A DNA stretch of 31,180 bases from NCBI GenBank assembly GCA_964506185.1, contig CAZDKL010000024.1, forward strand, positions 1 through 31,180, in the 5' to 3' direction. Below the pieces are notes generated by a model. That model was not told where the DNA came from. It ran no database searches and worked only from the letters and a program-made list of their open reading frames with translations. Shown here piece by piece: positions 14,474-22,148 of this stretch (positions are counted from its first letter, which is position 1; each line of letters starts with the position of its first letter). Made by a program: the position numbers and the translations under genes. This DNA is from UBA2144 sp964506185 (GTDB taxonomy: Bacteria > Patescibacteriota > Gracilibacteria > Peribacterales > Peribacteraceae).

Positions 14474-14788
14474 TTATGCTTGGGCTGCTTGCGGATCCTC
14501 TTTTGTCGACTCGTCCGGCTTTTCCGATTCCGGTTCCTCCTCCAGAGGAAGAACTTGATCAGATCTGAAACGGTAAGTGATTCGCCCCTTTTCCAGATCG
14601 TATGGGGTGATCTCTACCTTTACCCGGTCTCCCGGGAGTATTCGCACGCGGAATTTCCGCATGCGTCCGGCAAGTGTGCAATGAAGTTCGTGATCTTTTG
14701 CTTGGGAACTTAGGACTTTTACTCGGAAGGTGGCATTGGGGAAAGACTCTTCAACAATGCCGATGAGTTCAATCACATCTTTTGACAC
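14474..14788 (-). CDS. infA: Translation initiation factor IF-1
   Basis: 104 residues from the GTG at 14788, giving MSKDVIELIG like family starts; a TTG 9 bases upstream is possible but less typical. The OB-fold core shows GIVEESFPNATFRVKV, HCTLAGRMRKFRVRILPGDR and VKVEITPYDLEKGRITYR. IF-1 occupies the 30S A site during initiation. The usual ~72 residues are followed by a 30-residue acidic tail (EEEPESEKPDESTKEDPQAA), which is unusual. Followed by rpmJ. Confidence 0.93.
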   Translation of the reverse strand: MSKDVIELIGIVEESFPNATFRVKVLSSQAKDHELHCTLAGRMRKFRVRILPGDRVKVEITPYDLEKGRITYRFRSDQVLPLEEEPESEKPDESTKEDPQAAQA

Positions 14789-14818
14789 AGAGTGCAAGAC
14801 AAAAATATAAGCCGATAA

Positions 14819-14847
14819 AGACTACAGATCGATTTTGGCTTCATCAA
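14819..14847 (-). promoter_or_regulatory. Weak candidate promoter upstream of infA
   Basis: -35 TTGATG (14847-14842), 17-base spacer, -10 TAGTCT (14824-14819). It would place a transcript start near 14812, giving a short leader before infA. It would allow separate expression of the infA-rpmJ-rpsM-rpsK-rpsD-rpoA part, isolated from map by an inserted membrane gene. Match quality is only moderate. Confidence 0.3.
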
Positions 14848-14923
14848 GCTAAATGCTCCATTTTTTACCAAAAGCGGTAAATATGCATTGCATCGTGTTA
14901 AAAATTGTTGTCTTATAGGCTGT

Positions 14924-15481
14924 TTATGCGGGTTTTGGCTTGTTTATGTCCTTTTTAGCACCACTCAATTTTAGAACATAATAGGCACTAAATAGGGCGA
15001 AAAATACGTTCAGCCAGAAGAATATCCAGTCCTTAACGATAAAGCTAAATACAGCTATCACAGCGCTTCCAATGGCTAGCGCAAAGTCTCTCCTGACAGT
15101 GCCAGTATCCATGGCAAATCCAACGCCCAGAGTCACAAGCCCTGCAACAAATAGGATGGTTCCATACCCCTCAAAGAGCCTTAGAGCCCATATCACAAGA
15201 GCAACTCCCGCTAGCCCCAAGATTGGGGTGTCGTACTTATCCGGAGTATTAAGCATCATGAGGAGTGTGGATACTGCAATCAGTATCTGAAGGAATATGA
15301 AAAAAATTGATCCCCCAGCAAGAAAGTTTAGATACGAATAAGCGAACATTGATAGATTCCCAAAAACAAAGAACCAATTCTTTGGAAGCCTAGTTGGATG
15401 CGAAACCATCTTTGATGGAAGCGCAGCACCTACAACAAGAATAATTGAGCCGACTATGCCGACTATGAAGGTGGAGTTCAT
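14924..15481 (-). CDS. Multi-pass membrane protein inserted between map and infA
   Basis: 185 residues with about six hydrophobic helices: near 5-24, 38-55, 58-75, 88-104, 108-124 and 135-170. A short basic tail (GAKKDINKPKPA) suggests a cytoplasmic C-terminus. I recognise no family; it loosely recalls small six-helix inner-membrane proteins but without diagnostic motifs. Its setting within the superoperon, after an inverted repeat and before infA, suggests insertion into a conserved operon. Substrate or partner unknown. Confidence 0.75.
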   Translation of the reverse strand: MNSTFIVGIVGSIILVVGAALPSKMVSHPTRLPKNWFFVFGNLSMFAYSYLNFLAGGSIFFIFLQILIAVSTLLMMLNTPDKYDTPILGLAGVALVIWALRLFEGYGTILFVAGLVTLGVGFAMDTGTVRRDFALAIGSAVIAVFSFIVKDWIFFWLNVFFALFSAYYVLKLSGAKKDINKPKPA

Positions 15482-15504
15482 GAATTGAATTATAAAGAAT
15501 AAAA

Positions 15505-15573
15505 GGAATCCGAGGAAGCCGAAGAAACCGAGGACTATAATAATTCCTCGGAATCGTCGGTCTCTTCGGATTC
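15505..15573. repeat. Word-type inverted repeat after map
   Basis: The left arm (15505-15534) repeats GAAxCCGA units, and the right arm (15545-15573) their complement, with about seven mismatches in 29 positions and an AT-rich loop. On the minus strand it follows the map stop by 15 bases and is followed by a loose T-rich stretch, so attenuation or termination is plausible. Confidence 0.65.
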
Positions 15574-15588
15574 TTCACTATCTTTTTA

Positions 15589-16335
15589 TTACGCAATAAC
15601 CTCACAACCATCAGGCAAAATAAGTAGCGTATGTTCGAAGTGGGCACAAAGTGCTTTGTCGGAAGTCGAAAGAGTCCAAGCGTCATCTCCTGCTTCAACT
15701 GTATCTGACCCAGCAGAGATGATCGGCTCGATTGCAAGAAGGGTTCTGGTAGGAATCTTTGGACCTGTTCCTGCCTCACCTAAGTTTGGAATGTCTGGAA
15801 ACTGATGTAAGTTTTTTCCAAGGCCATGTCCGGTTAGTGCTTTGACCGGATGAAACCCATCGGCTTCCGCAGTCTCTTGAACTAGAGCTGATATATCCCC
15901 TACCTTCACGCCCTCTCGAAGCATCTCAACTACATTTTCTAAACATATTTTTGTAACTTGCATTAATTTCTTCGCATCTGAATTTATTTCTCCTACAGCA
16001 GCAGTAAAACACGCGTCTGTATAAAGACCATCGAAAATCACCCCGCAATCAACAGAGATAATGTCGCCTTCTTCAAGCTGACGATCGCCCGGTATTCCAT
16101 GCACGCATTGTTCATTGATGGAGGTACATAATGTCGCAGGAAAATTTCTGTAACCTTTAAAACCCGGGGTCGCATCCCGATCTCTTATGAATCTTTCAGC
16201 AGCCTCATCAAGCTCAAGTGTTGTTACTCCAGGGTTAACCATATCCTCGATTAAATCCAAACATGCACGAAGTATCTTTCCGCCTTTTCTAAGAGACTCA
16301 ACTTCAGCATCTGTGAATATCTGGAACTTGGACAT
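15589..16335 (-). CDS. map: Methionine aminopeptidase, type I
   Basis: Removes N-terminal Met from nascent proteins at the ribosome exit. 248 residues, no N-terminal extension. The full two-metal site is visible: Asp96 (SVDCG), Asp107 (YTDA), His170 (TGHGLG), Glu203 (AIEP) and Glu234 (FEHT), plus His79 in CVHG. Gly-Tyr-Arg-Asn-Phe-Pro (61-66) is the family substrate loop. Located after adk as in many spc operons. No signs of truncation. Confidence 0.97.
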   Translation of the reverse strand: MSKFQIFTDAEVESLRKGGKILRACLDLIEDMVNPGVTTLELDEAAERFIRDRDATPGFKGYRNFPATLCTSINEQCVHGIPGDRQLEEGDIISVDCGVIFDGLYTDACFTAAVGEINSDAKKLMQVTKICLENVVEMLREGVKVGDISALVQETAEADGFHPVKALTGHGLGKNLHQFPDIPNLGEAGTGPKIPTRTLLAIEPIISAGSDTVEAGDDAWTLSTSDKALCAHFEHTLLILPDGCEVIA

Positions 16336-16380
16336 GCGAAAATAATGACAGCATCATTACACAAATGAAAGTATGTTGAC

Positions 16381-16462
16381 TCGTTATTTCGTTACTTCGT
16401 TACTTCGTTACTTCGTATGTAAGTTAACGTGTTAACGAGATAACGAATTAACGAATTAACGA
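16381..16462. repeat. Word-type inverted repeat overlapping the adk C-terminus and stop
   Basis: The left arm (16381-16415) repeats TCGTTAxTT with a 9-base period; the right arm (16423-16462) carries complementary TAACGA words at the same period. Mismatches fall in the base positions between the shared hexamers. On the minus strand the right arm encodes the final Ser-Leu-Ile-Arg and TAA stop of adk (16450-16448). Confidence 0.75.
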
Positions 16463-17011
16463 TGCCTTAAGTCTACCGTAAATCTCATCAATTTGCCCAC
16501 TTCCATCAACCTCAATCATTTTGGACTGAGATTTGTACTCCTCGATAACCGGCATTGTCTTTTCTTCGAATGTACCCATGCGGTCTCTGATGATTGATTC
16601 ATCCGCATCATCTGCTCTTCCCTCAATCTCAGCTCGTTTAAGGATTCGCTGGATGCAGTCTTCCTTATCCACTGTGATCTCAACGCATTTAAACTCTCGA
16701 CCTGCCTCTTTCATTATTTCATCAAACGCTTTCATCTGATCGCTATCGCGGGGAATGCCATCAAACAATATCTTCTGATCAGCGGGGCGTGCTGCGATTG
16801 CCTCTTTGACGACTTGGATGATTATTTCGAATGGGACTAACTTGCCAACGTCGATGTACGACTTAACCGTTTCGCCGAGTTCGGAACCGGAAGCTTTGAT
16901 TTTTCTGAGTTCTCCACCCGCTTCAAAAATGTCGTAGTCGAATTCAGCAGCTAACTTTTTAGCCTGAGTGCCTTTTCCTGAGCCCTGTATTCCGAAGAAA
17001 ACTAGATCCAT
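16448..17011 (-). CDS. adk: Adenylate kinase
   Basis: Transfers phosphate between ATP and AMP, giving two ADP; cytosolic. 187 residues of the short-LID form. P-loop GIQGSGKGT (7-15), AMP-site segment DGIPRDSDQ (usual DGFPR, Ile substituting Phe), and the short LID with EGRADDADESI around 128-138. The C-terminal four residues and stop come from the right arm of the 16381-16462 repeat. Between secY and map as in other spc operons, but with repeats on both sides. Confidence 0.96.
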   Translation of the reverse strand: MDLVFFGIQGSGKGTQAKKLAAEFDYDIFEAGGELRKIKASGSELGETVKSYIDVGKLVPFEIIIQVVKEAIAARPADQKILFDGIPRDSDQMKAFDEIMKEAGREFKCVEITVDKEDCIQRILKRAEIEGRADDADESIIRDRMGTFEEKTMPVIEEYKSQSKMIEVDGSGQIDEIYGRLKASLIR

Positions 17012-17023
17012 TTTACGAGTGGG

Positions 17024-17080
17024 TAGTGAGTAGTGTGTAGAAAGTATAGAGAATATCTACTCACTACACACTACTCACTA
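17024..17080. repeat. Word-type inverted repeat between secY and adk, containing the secY stop
   Basis: TAGTGAGTAGTGTGTAG (17024-17040) is perfectly complementary to 17064-17080 (17 base pairs). On the minus strand the last three bases of the right arm (17080-17078) are TAG, the stop codon of secY. The repeat then fills the gap to adk. A half-arm with the same word occurs at 14284-14308. Confidence 0.8.
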
Positions 17081-18355
17081 AACGAGTTTCTCATAATCAT
17101 GCGCAAGCAATTGTGCATTAATCTGACGAATCAATTCCATCACAACTCCTACAACGATAATCAAACCTGAGCCGGAGATTATGAGGTCCTGTGAGCTCAG
17201 GGCAGAGTACTTTGTGAAGATAAGAGGCATTATTGCGACGAGCCCAAGGAATGTGCCTCCCCACAAGTTAAGTCGGTTGGAAGTCTTCTTTAGAACTGCA
17301 GCTGTTTGCTTTCCGGGCCTGATTCCTGGGATAAAGCCTCCTCGTTTTTGAATTGTGTCCGCTAAGTCATCCGGTCTGAAGGTTACGGAGACATAGAAAT
17401 ACGTAAAGCCCATCACAAGCAGGAAGTATATGATTATGTACGGTATAGATGGTGCGGAAGGATTGATATACGTTGTGATTAACCCAACGATTGAACTGAA
17501 GCGCGGAGCTGTGGACAGGAACTGTGCAATTATTGCAGGAAGAGTGATCAAAGAAATCGCGAAAATGATCGGGATCATTCCGGCCTGATTTAATCTGACT
17601 GGAATTCCACCCTGAACTCCTCTGCCCGCTCCTTGGTTCGCATAAGTGATTGGGATTAGTCTGTGAGCATCCGTAAACAGTACAACTGCAACAAGAGTCG
17701 CAACCGAAACAATACAGAACAGATAGAACGCGCCCATCTTCCCCTCACCCGCTATAAATAGTGAGCTTAAGACTGCAGGAATGCCAGAGACTATTCCTGT
17801 GAAAATGATAAGTGATATTCCATTCCCAATTCCCTTCTCCGTAATAAGTTCCCCTAGCCACATAATGAAGAGTGAACCGGTTGTGACGAAAAGCATCGGC
17901 GCAAGCACCGCTGGGAAACTGAGGTCAATCAAATTCGCTCCGCCGCGACTGAGCAAGATGAGGAATCCGTAGCTCTGTACAAACGCAAGAGGAACGGTTA
18001 GATATCTGGTGTAACGGTTAATTTGCTGTTGACCTGACTGGCCTTCTTTCTGCATCGCTTCAAGCTTCGGGAAAATTACCGTGCTTAATTGCATGATAAT
18101 CGAAGCATTAATGTATGGAGAAAGACCAAGAAGCACGATCGAGAAGTTGTCGATGGAACCTCCTGTGAGAGCCGCAAAAACTCCAACTACTCCGGATCCA
18201 CCTCGCGATCCTAGAAATTGACGCAAAGCATGTGGATCGGTACCAGGAACTGTAATGTGAGCTGCAATTCTGTAAACCAGAAGAATTGCCAATGTAAACA
18301 AGATTCTCTTTCGCAGAGCTTCTGAATGCCAAAGTTGCTTTAGATAAGTGAACAT
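17078..18355 (-). CDS. secY: Protein translocase subunit SecY
   Basis: 425 residues, the channel-forming subunit of the Sec translocon, inner membrane. About ten hydrophobic segments. Recognisable stretches: ILVYRIAAHITVPGTD near 22-37, GLSPYINASIIMQL near 77-90, ITEKGIGNGISLIIF near 166-180 and GFIPGIRPGKQTA near 335-347. The start overlaps the rplO stop as TAATG. Its TAG stop is the end of the 17024-17080 repeat. The partner genes secE and secG are not in this window. Confidence 0.97.
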   Translation of the reverse strand: MFTYLKQLWHSEALRKRILFTLAILLVYRIAAHITVPGTDPHALRQFLGSRGGSGVVGVFAALTGGSIDNFSIVLLGLSPYINASIIMQLSTVIFPKLEAMQKEGQSGQQQINRYTRYLTVPLAFVQSYGFLILLSRGGANLIDLSFPAVLAPMLFVTTGSLFIMWLGELITEKGIGNGISLIIFTGIVSGIPAVLSSLFIAGEGKMGAFYLFCIVSVATLVAVVLFTDAHRLIPITYANQGAGRGVQGGIPVRLNQAGMIPIIFAISLITLPAIIAQFLSTAPRFSSIVGLITTYINPSAPSIPYIIIYFLLVMGFTYFYVSVTFRPDDLADTIQKRGGFIPGIRPGKQTAAVLKKTSNRLNLWGGTFLGLVAIMPLIFTKYSALSSQDLIISGSGLIIVVGVVMELIRQINAQLLAHDYEKLV

Positions 18356-18798
18356 TAACTTCTATTATCAATTTTAACGGAACCGCCTGCTTTTTCCACG
18401 GCTTCTTTGGCTGATTTGGACACAGCATTTAGAGTCAAAGCATACTTACCCTCAACTTCGCCTCTACCAAGCAATTTAACAGGCTTTTTCGTTCGGATGA
18501 TCCTGGCTTCTTTGAGTGCAGAAACATCATATGAACCTGCTGGTATCTTCTTCAGGTCTCCCAAATTCAAAACTTCGTATTCTTTATTGCATGGATTCTT
18601 GAATCCACCAAGCTTCGGCTGTCTAAGCAGAATTGAAGTCTGGCCTCCTTCGAATCCAAAATTACGCCCTCTACCCGCTCTGGATTGTTGGCCCTTTGTA
18701 CCACTACCGGCAGTTGTGCCTTTTCCGGCACTATTGCCTCTTCCTGCGCGTGTACGCTTCTTTCTGGACCCTTTGGCTGGCGAGAGCTTATTGAGCAT
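18355..18798 (-). CDS. rplO: 50S ribosomal protein uL15 (L15)
   Basis: 147 residues from the ATG at 18798, which gives the family start MLNKLSPAKGSRKKRTRAGR; a TTG-initiated extension to 18834 would be non-conserved. Gly/Arg-rich N-terminal part with GRGNSAGKGTTAGSGTKGQQ, FEGGQTSILLRQPKLGGF near 60-77, and a globular C-terminus. Its usual neighbour rpmD (uL30) is absent; a divergent CAP-domain gene sits where rpsE-rpmD would lie, so rplO probably needs its own promoter in 18799-18867, though I found none clear. Confidence 0.96.
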   Translation of the reverse strand: MLNKLSPAKGSRKKRTRAGRGNSAGKGTTAGSGTKGQQSRAGRGRNFGFEGGQTSILLRQPKLGGFKNPCNKEYEVLNLGDLKKIPAGSYDVSALKEARIIRTKKPVKLLGRGEVEGKYALTLNAVSKSAKEAVEKAGGSVKIDNRS

Positions 18799-18854
18799 CT
18801 GGAAGATGTTAGTGAGTGAAGTAGGTAGATACAAGTAAATATGTGGCTTTTTGC

Positions 18855-18860
18855 TACAAT
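18855..18860 (+). promoter_or_regulatory. Extended -10 of the SLH/CAP gene, leaderless arrangement
   Basis: TGC-TACAAT (-10 at 18855-18860), with the ATG at 18868 only 7 bases downstream, so the transcript should begin at or next to the start codon. The -35 region is poor. Together with the TPR gene this suggests that leaderless mRNAs are used here. Confidence 0.5.
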
Positions 18861-18867
18861 ATCATAC

Positions 18868-20022
18868 ATGCAAAAATGGTTTGTTGTCGCCTTTATAGCA
18901 ATCGCCGTCTCCACCGGTGCTCTAAGTTCAGCAAATGCCGCTTTGCCGACGTTAAATTACTTAACAAGGATAGAAGCTTGTGAGCTTTTGCTTAGGGCTA
19001 GCAGAGAAGAAATATCCGAAGTAGACGAAGATAAATATGATTTTCCCGATGTCTTTGGAACATCTGAGGAAACAAAATACATCTACTATGCCGCGGAGAT
19101 TGGCATGATAAATTCCAATCCAGAAAGGGGCCTTGTGTTCCCCTACAGATCGGTATCTCGATCTGAGTTTATGAAAATGATAACAATTGCGTTTAAATTA
19201 CGAATGAACAGAGATCATGATTTCACCGATGTTGAACCCGATTCATGGTACGAGAAATATGTTGGAAACGCAGATTATTACGATATGTTTGTAGATGCTA
19301 CTCAGCAGAATACTATCAAACCAAAATTGCGTGTCTCGGAAGGAACTGCAAGAGTTGCTATCGAAAAGCTTTTTGCGAAAGAGCCCTTCCGTAAGCCAAA
19401 AAACTTCTCTTTCAAAAAATCATCAGCTCCTCCGGAAAAATACAAACCAGCATCCTCACCGTCGGCTGTAAGACTAGCCGTTAGTAACTTGTTCAAGAAA
19501 AAAGGCGGGGCTCGTCCAGATAAAGCCCGGCATGAGATTATTTATCTGGTAAATGCTGAACGCGAAAAGAGAGATTTAGAGCCACTCAATTCAAATTTGA
19601 GGCTTAGGAGATCGGCCCAGAAGCACGCAAAAGATATGCATGAACGCGGTTACTTTAGCCATGTAACTCCTGAAGGAGTTGATTACATAGACCGCATAAA
19701 AGCCGCGGGGTATTTGGATATCGACCAATCTGAATGCGGATGTACTGATGTTTTTAATGTGCGTGCACTAATTGAAACAAATAGAACAGAAACTACTCCA
19801 AATAGTACAATTGCAAAAACTGAAATATGTAAATGCAGACCCAAATTTGCTGTTGGAGAAAATATTGCTGTAGGACAATTTACTCCAACAGAGGTAGTGA
19901 AGGATTGGATGGATTCACCTGGGCATCGCAAAAACATTTTGCATAAAGATTTTGCAGAAATTGGAATTGGATTATTCGGAGACTATTGGGTGCAGAACTT
20001 TGGGAGAATGGATTCCAATTAA
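18868..20022 (+). CDS. Secreted protein with SLH-like repeats and a CAP (SCP/PR1) domain
   Basis: 384 residues from the ATG at 18868. A signal peptide (MQKWFVVAFIAIAVSTGA, cleavage likely after ANA near residue 25) targets it outside. Residues about 30-160 contain SLH-like repeats (LTRIEACELLLRA, FPYRSVSRSEFMKMITIAF, FTDVEPDSWYEKYV), which usually bind cell-wall polymers. After a basic linker comes the CAP domain: HAKDMHERGYFSHVTPEG, GENIAVG, DWMDSPGHRKNIL, YWVQNFG. A ~40-residue insertion with CGC and CKC lies between the SHV and GENIAV motifs. It is opposite in strand to the ribosomal genes and overlaps the DJ-1 gene end by 4 bases. Likely cell-surface; activity unknown. Confidence 0.92.
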   Translation: MQKWFVVAFIAIAVSTGALSSANAALPTLNYLTRIEACELLLRASREEISEVDEDKYDFPDVFGTSEETKYIYYAAEIGMINSNPERGLVFPYRSVSRSEFMKMITIAFKLRMNRDHDFTDVEPDSWYEKYVGNADYYDMFVDATQQNTIKPKLRVSEGTARVAIEKLFAKEPFRKPKNFSFKKSSAPPEKYKPASSPSAVRLAVSNLFKKKGGARPDKARHEIIYLVNAEREKRDLEPLNSNLRLRRSAQKHAKDMHERGYFSHVTPEGVDYIDRIKAAGYLDIDQSECGCTDVFNVRALIETNRTETTPNSTIAKTEICKCRPKFAVGENIAVGQFTPTEVVKDWMDSPGHRKNILHKDFAEIGIGLFGDYWVQNFGRMDSN

Positions 20023-20528
20023 AGCGCAGCCAACGTCCTTCCAAATTCCTCCGCAGCCGGAGGTCCGTTTGCTGTAACAATTTTTCCATCGACTGTAACA
20101 TCCTGACCTGTGTAAATTGCACCATATTTTTCTAGTTCCCCTTCTTGCTCATTATCACCATTCCAAACTGTTGCCTTCTTTCCTCCAAGCACCTGCGACT
20201 TAGCAAGAATTAACGGAGCTATGCAGATTGCTCCGAGTGGCTTTTGGGCCCTTGCTGTTTCATGCGCAATTCTTCGCGCTTCCGGATCATCGAAAAAATT
20301 CCTGGCACCGCTACCACCTATGAATGCAACACAATCATAGTCATCGACGCTGACTTCTTTGAGTGCAACTTGCGCTTCTTCCGTTCCACCTAACTTCCCC
20401 GCACACGATCCAGTTTCTGAACTACCAAGAACAACTTCGAAACCCGCGCTGACCAGTCCGTCCCGAGTGCCCTTAAGCTCCAAGTCGTGATAATTTTCTT
20501 TTGCGATAATTAATAAGGCTTTTTTCAT
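20019..20528 (-). CDS. DJ-1/PfpI family protein
   Basis: 169 residues, class I amidotransferase-like fold; members include glyoxalases, chaperones and peptidases. Nucleophile-elbow Cys102 in GAICIAP, and the conserved acid Glu17 in the N-terminal helix, match the DJ-1 arrangement; the residue after Cys is Ile, not His as in PfpI-type peptidases, which makes peptidase activity less likely. Located 23 bases downstream of rpsE on the same strand, so probably co-transcribed. Convergent, with a 4-base overlap, with the CAP gene. It occupies the position of rpmD in a standard spc operon. The precise substrate is not predictable. Confidence 0.9.
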   Translation of the reverse strand: MKKALLIIAKENYHDLELKGTRDGLVSAGFEVVLGSSETGSCAGKLGGTEEAQVALKEVSVDDYDCVAFIGGSGARNFFDDPEARRIAHETARAQKPLGAICIAPLILAKSQVLGGKKATVWNGDNEQEGELEKYGAIYTGQDVTVDGKIVTANGPPAAEEFGRTLAAL

Positions 20529-20551
20529 AAGCTGATTATATCAATTCCAAA

Positions 20552-21220
20552 TTATTTAACCAGATTCCCCTCCTGATCAATGTCCTTTTTACTGACTTCA
20601 GTAACTCCTAAACTCTCTTCTTCCAAAGCCTCGCGATCTTGTGCAGCACCAGCAAATTCCTTATCTAATTCTTTTTTCTCTTTCTTCTCCTTTTCGTTCT
20701 TCACTCCCCCTTCAGCCGGAGCCTCGACATCAACTGCAGTACCTCTTAGTCTCTTTAAGGCTTTGATCGTCGCTTGTGCATTAACGAGCTTATTTGATGT
20801 TCCATACTGCTTGGAAAGGACGTTCTGAACTCCAGCATGCTCAAGTACAACACGAAGTGCACCACCGGCAATGATTCCAGTACCTTCACGTGCAGGAACT
20901 AGCCTGATGCGAGCAGCTTTGAACTTGTGATCAACTTCGTGAGGAATGGTCCCCTGAACAATTGGAATTCTGATCATATTTTTCTTTGCCGTAGCAGCTG
21001 CCTTTTGAACAGCTGACTGAACTTCGGATGCTTTACCTGTACCCAAACCAACTTTTCCTTTTTTATTTCCTGTCACAACAACCGCACGGAAGCGAAGTCT
21101 TCGACCTCCTTTTACAACACGCGTAACACGATCAACGCTAAGTGTTGTTTCTTCGAACTCTTTCGGCTCTCGCTTGGAACGATCTTTTCTTTTGCGGTCT
21201 GGACGGGAAGTCTTTGGCAT
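20552..21220 (-). CDS. rpsE: 30S ribosomal protein uS5 (S5) with extended C-terminus
   Basis: 222 residues against about 165 usual. The N-terminal basic stretch precedes the dsRBD-like domain (VKGGRRLRFRAVVVTGNKKG near 36-55) and the ribosomal S5 fold (RLVPAREGTGIIAGGALRVV near 106-125). After about residue 165 a highly charged Lys/Glu tail (EKEKKEKKELDKEF and later EEESLGVTEVSKKD) extends about 55 residues. Follows rplR. Translational accuracy protein of the 30S shoulder. Confidence 0.97.
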   Translation of the reverse strand: MPKTSRPDRKRKDRSKREPKEFEETTLSVDRVTRVVKGGRRLRFRAVVVTGNKKGKVGLGTGKASEVQSAVQKAAATAKKNMIRIPIVQGTIPHEVDHKFKAARIRLVPAREGTGIIAGGALRVVLEHAGVQNVLSKQYGTSNKLVNAQATIKALKRLRGTAVDVEAPAEGGVKNEKEKKEKKELDKEFAGAAQDREALEEESLGVTEVSKKDIDQEGNLVK

Positions 21221-21231
21221 AAGTAATAAAG

Positions 21232-21576
21232 TTAGAATTTAAGGCCACCTTCTCTTGCAGCATCAGCAAGAGCTTTTACTCGGCCATGGTAAGCATATGC
21301 ATTACGATCAAATACTATTTCGGAAATTTTCTTTTCTTTAGCTTTCTTTGCAATCAGCTCACCAAGTTTCTTTGCACCATCTGCATTGGGCTTGGCTTTT
21401 GCTTCTTTTGTACTCGCCTGAAGCAAAGTCTTTCCGGATGCATCATCAATTAATTGAACCGTGATACGAGTCATTGAACGATAAACTGACATGCGTGGTT
21501 TCTTCGCAGTTCCGCTTACCTTTGCACGGATGCGATTTTTTCTTCTTAGCCGATCCTGTAATTTTTTGGGTAACAT
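21232..21576 (-). CDS. rplR: 50S ribosomal protein uL18 (L18)
   Basis: 114 residues. Motifs: RLRRKNRIRAKVSGTAKKPR near 9-28, SVYRSMTRITVQLIDDASGK near 30-49, and the C-terminal FDRNAYAYHGRVKALADAAR near 89-108. Binds 5S rRNA with uL5. Normal length; no tail. Follows rplF by 19 bases. Confidence 0.97.
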   Translation of the reverse strand: MLPKKLQDRLRRKNRIRAKVSGTAKKPRMSVYRSMTRITVQLIDDASGKTLLQASTKEAKAKPNADGAKKLGELIAKKAKEKKISEIVFDRNAYAYHGRVKALADAAREGGLKF

Positions 21577-21595
21577 AGCAATTTAATAATTAATT

Positions 21596-22147
21596 TTATT
21601 CAGCTTTGGCGGCTGCTTTACCAACCTTGCGAATTATAACTTCATCAATATACTTAACTCCTTTTCCTTTGTAAGGCTCAGGCGGACGATATGAACGGAT
21701 AACTGCAGCAGCTTGTCCTACCAACTGCTTGTCTATTCCTTTGATGATAAGGAGATTTTTGTTCTTTTCGTCCTGAGTAATTTCAATTCCCTCAGGAACC
21801 TGATAATCAATAGGATGAGAGTAACCAAGGTTCAGAGTAAGAACCTTTCCCTTTGCTTGCGCTTTGTAACCAACTCCGATTATTTCAAGTTTTTTCTCGT
21901 ACCCTTCACTTACTCCCTGAACCATATTCGCAATCAGCTGACGGGTAAGACCATGACGAGCTCTGGATTCTGAATCATCACTCTTGCGTTCAACTAATAC
22001 CTGATCGCCTTCGACCTTTACGGTAACTTCAGGCAGATGAGCATACGAAAGCTCGCCCTTTGGCCCTTTTACCTTAATTGCATTGCCGAAGACCTCTACG
22101 GTTACACCGGATGGAATTGCCACTGGTTTTTTTCCTATACGAGACAT
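21596..22147 (-). CDS. rplF: 50S ribosomal protein uL6 (L6)
   Basis: 183 residues, normal. Opens MSRIGKKPVAIPSGV; two L6 repeats, with VKGPKGELSYAHL near 27-39, GVGYKAQAKGKVLTLNLGYS near 91-110 and the C-terminal RPPEPYKGKGVKYIDEVI near 153-170. Located near the GTPase-associated centre. It follows rpsH with 1 base between genes. Confidence 0.97.
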   Translation of the reverse strand: MSRIGKKPVAIPSGVTVEVFGNAIKVKGPKGELSYAHLPEVTVKVEGDQVLVERKSDDSESRARHGLTRQLIANMVQGVSEGYEKKLEIIGVGYKAQAKGKVLTLNLGYSHPIDYQVPEGIEITQDEKNKNLLIIKGIDKQLVGQAAAVIRSYRPPEPYKGKGVKYIDEVIIRKVGKAAAKAE

Positions 22148-22148
22148 T

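Noticed and set aside
20047..20062. CCTCCG-CAGC-CGGAGG hairpin in the DJ-1 gene
   Set aside because: It lies in a family-consistent Gly-Pro-Pro segment near the C-terminus, so chance from coding constraints is adequate.
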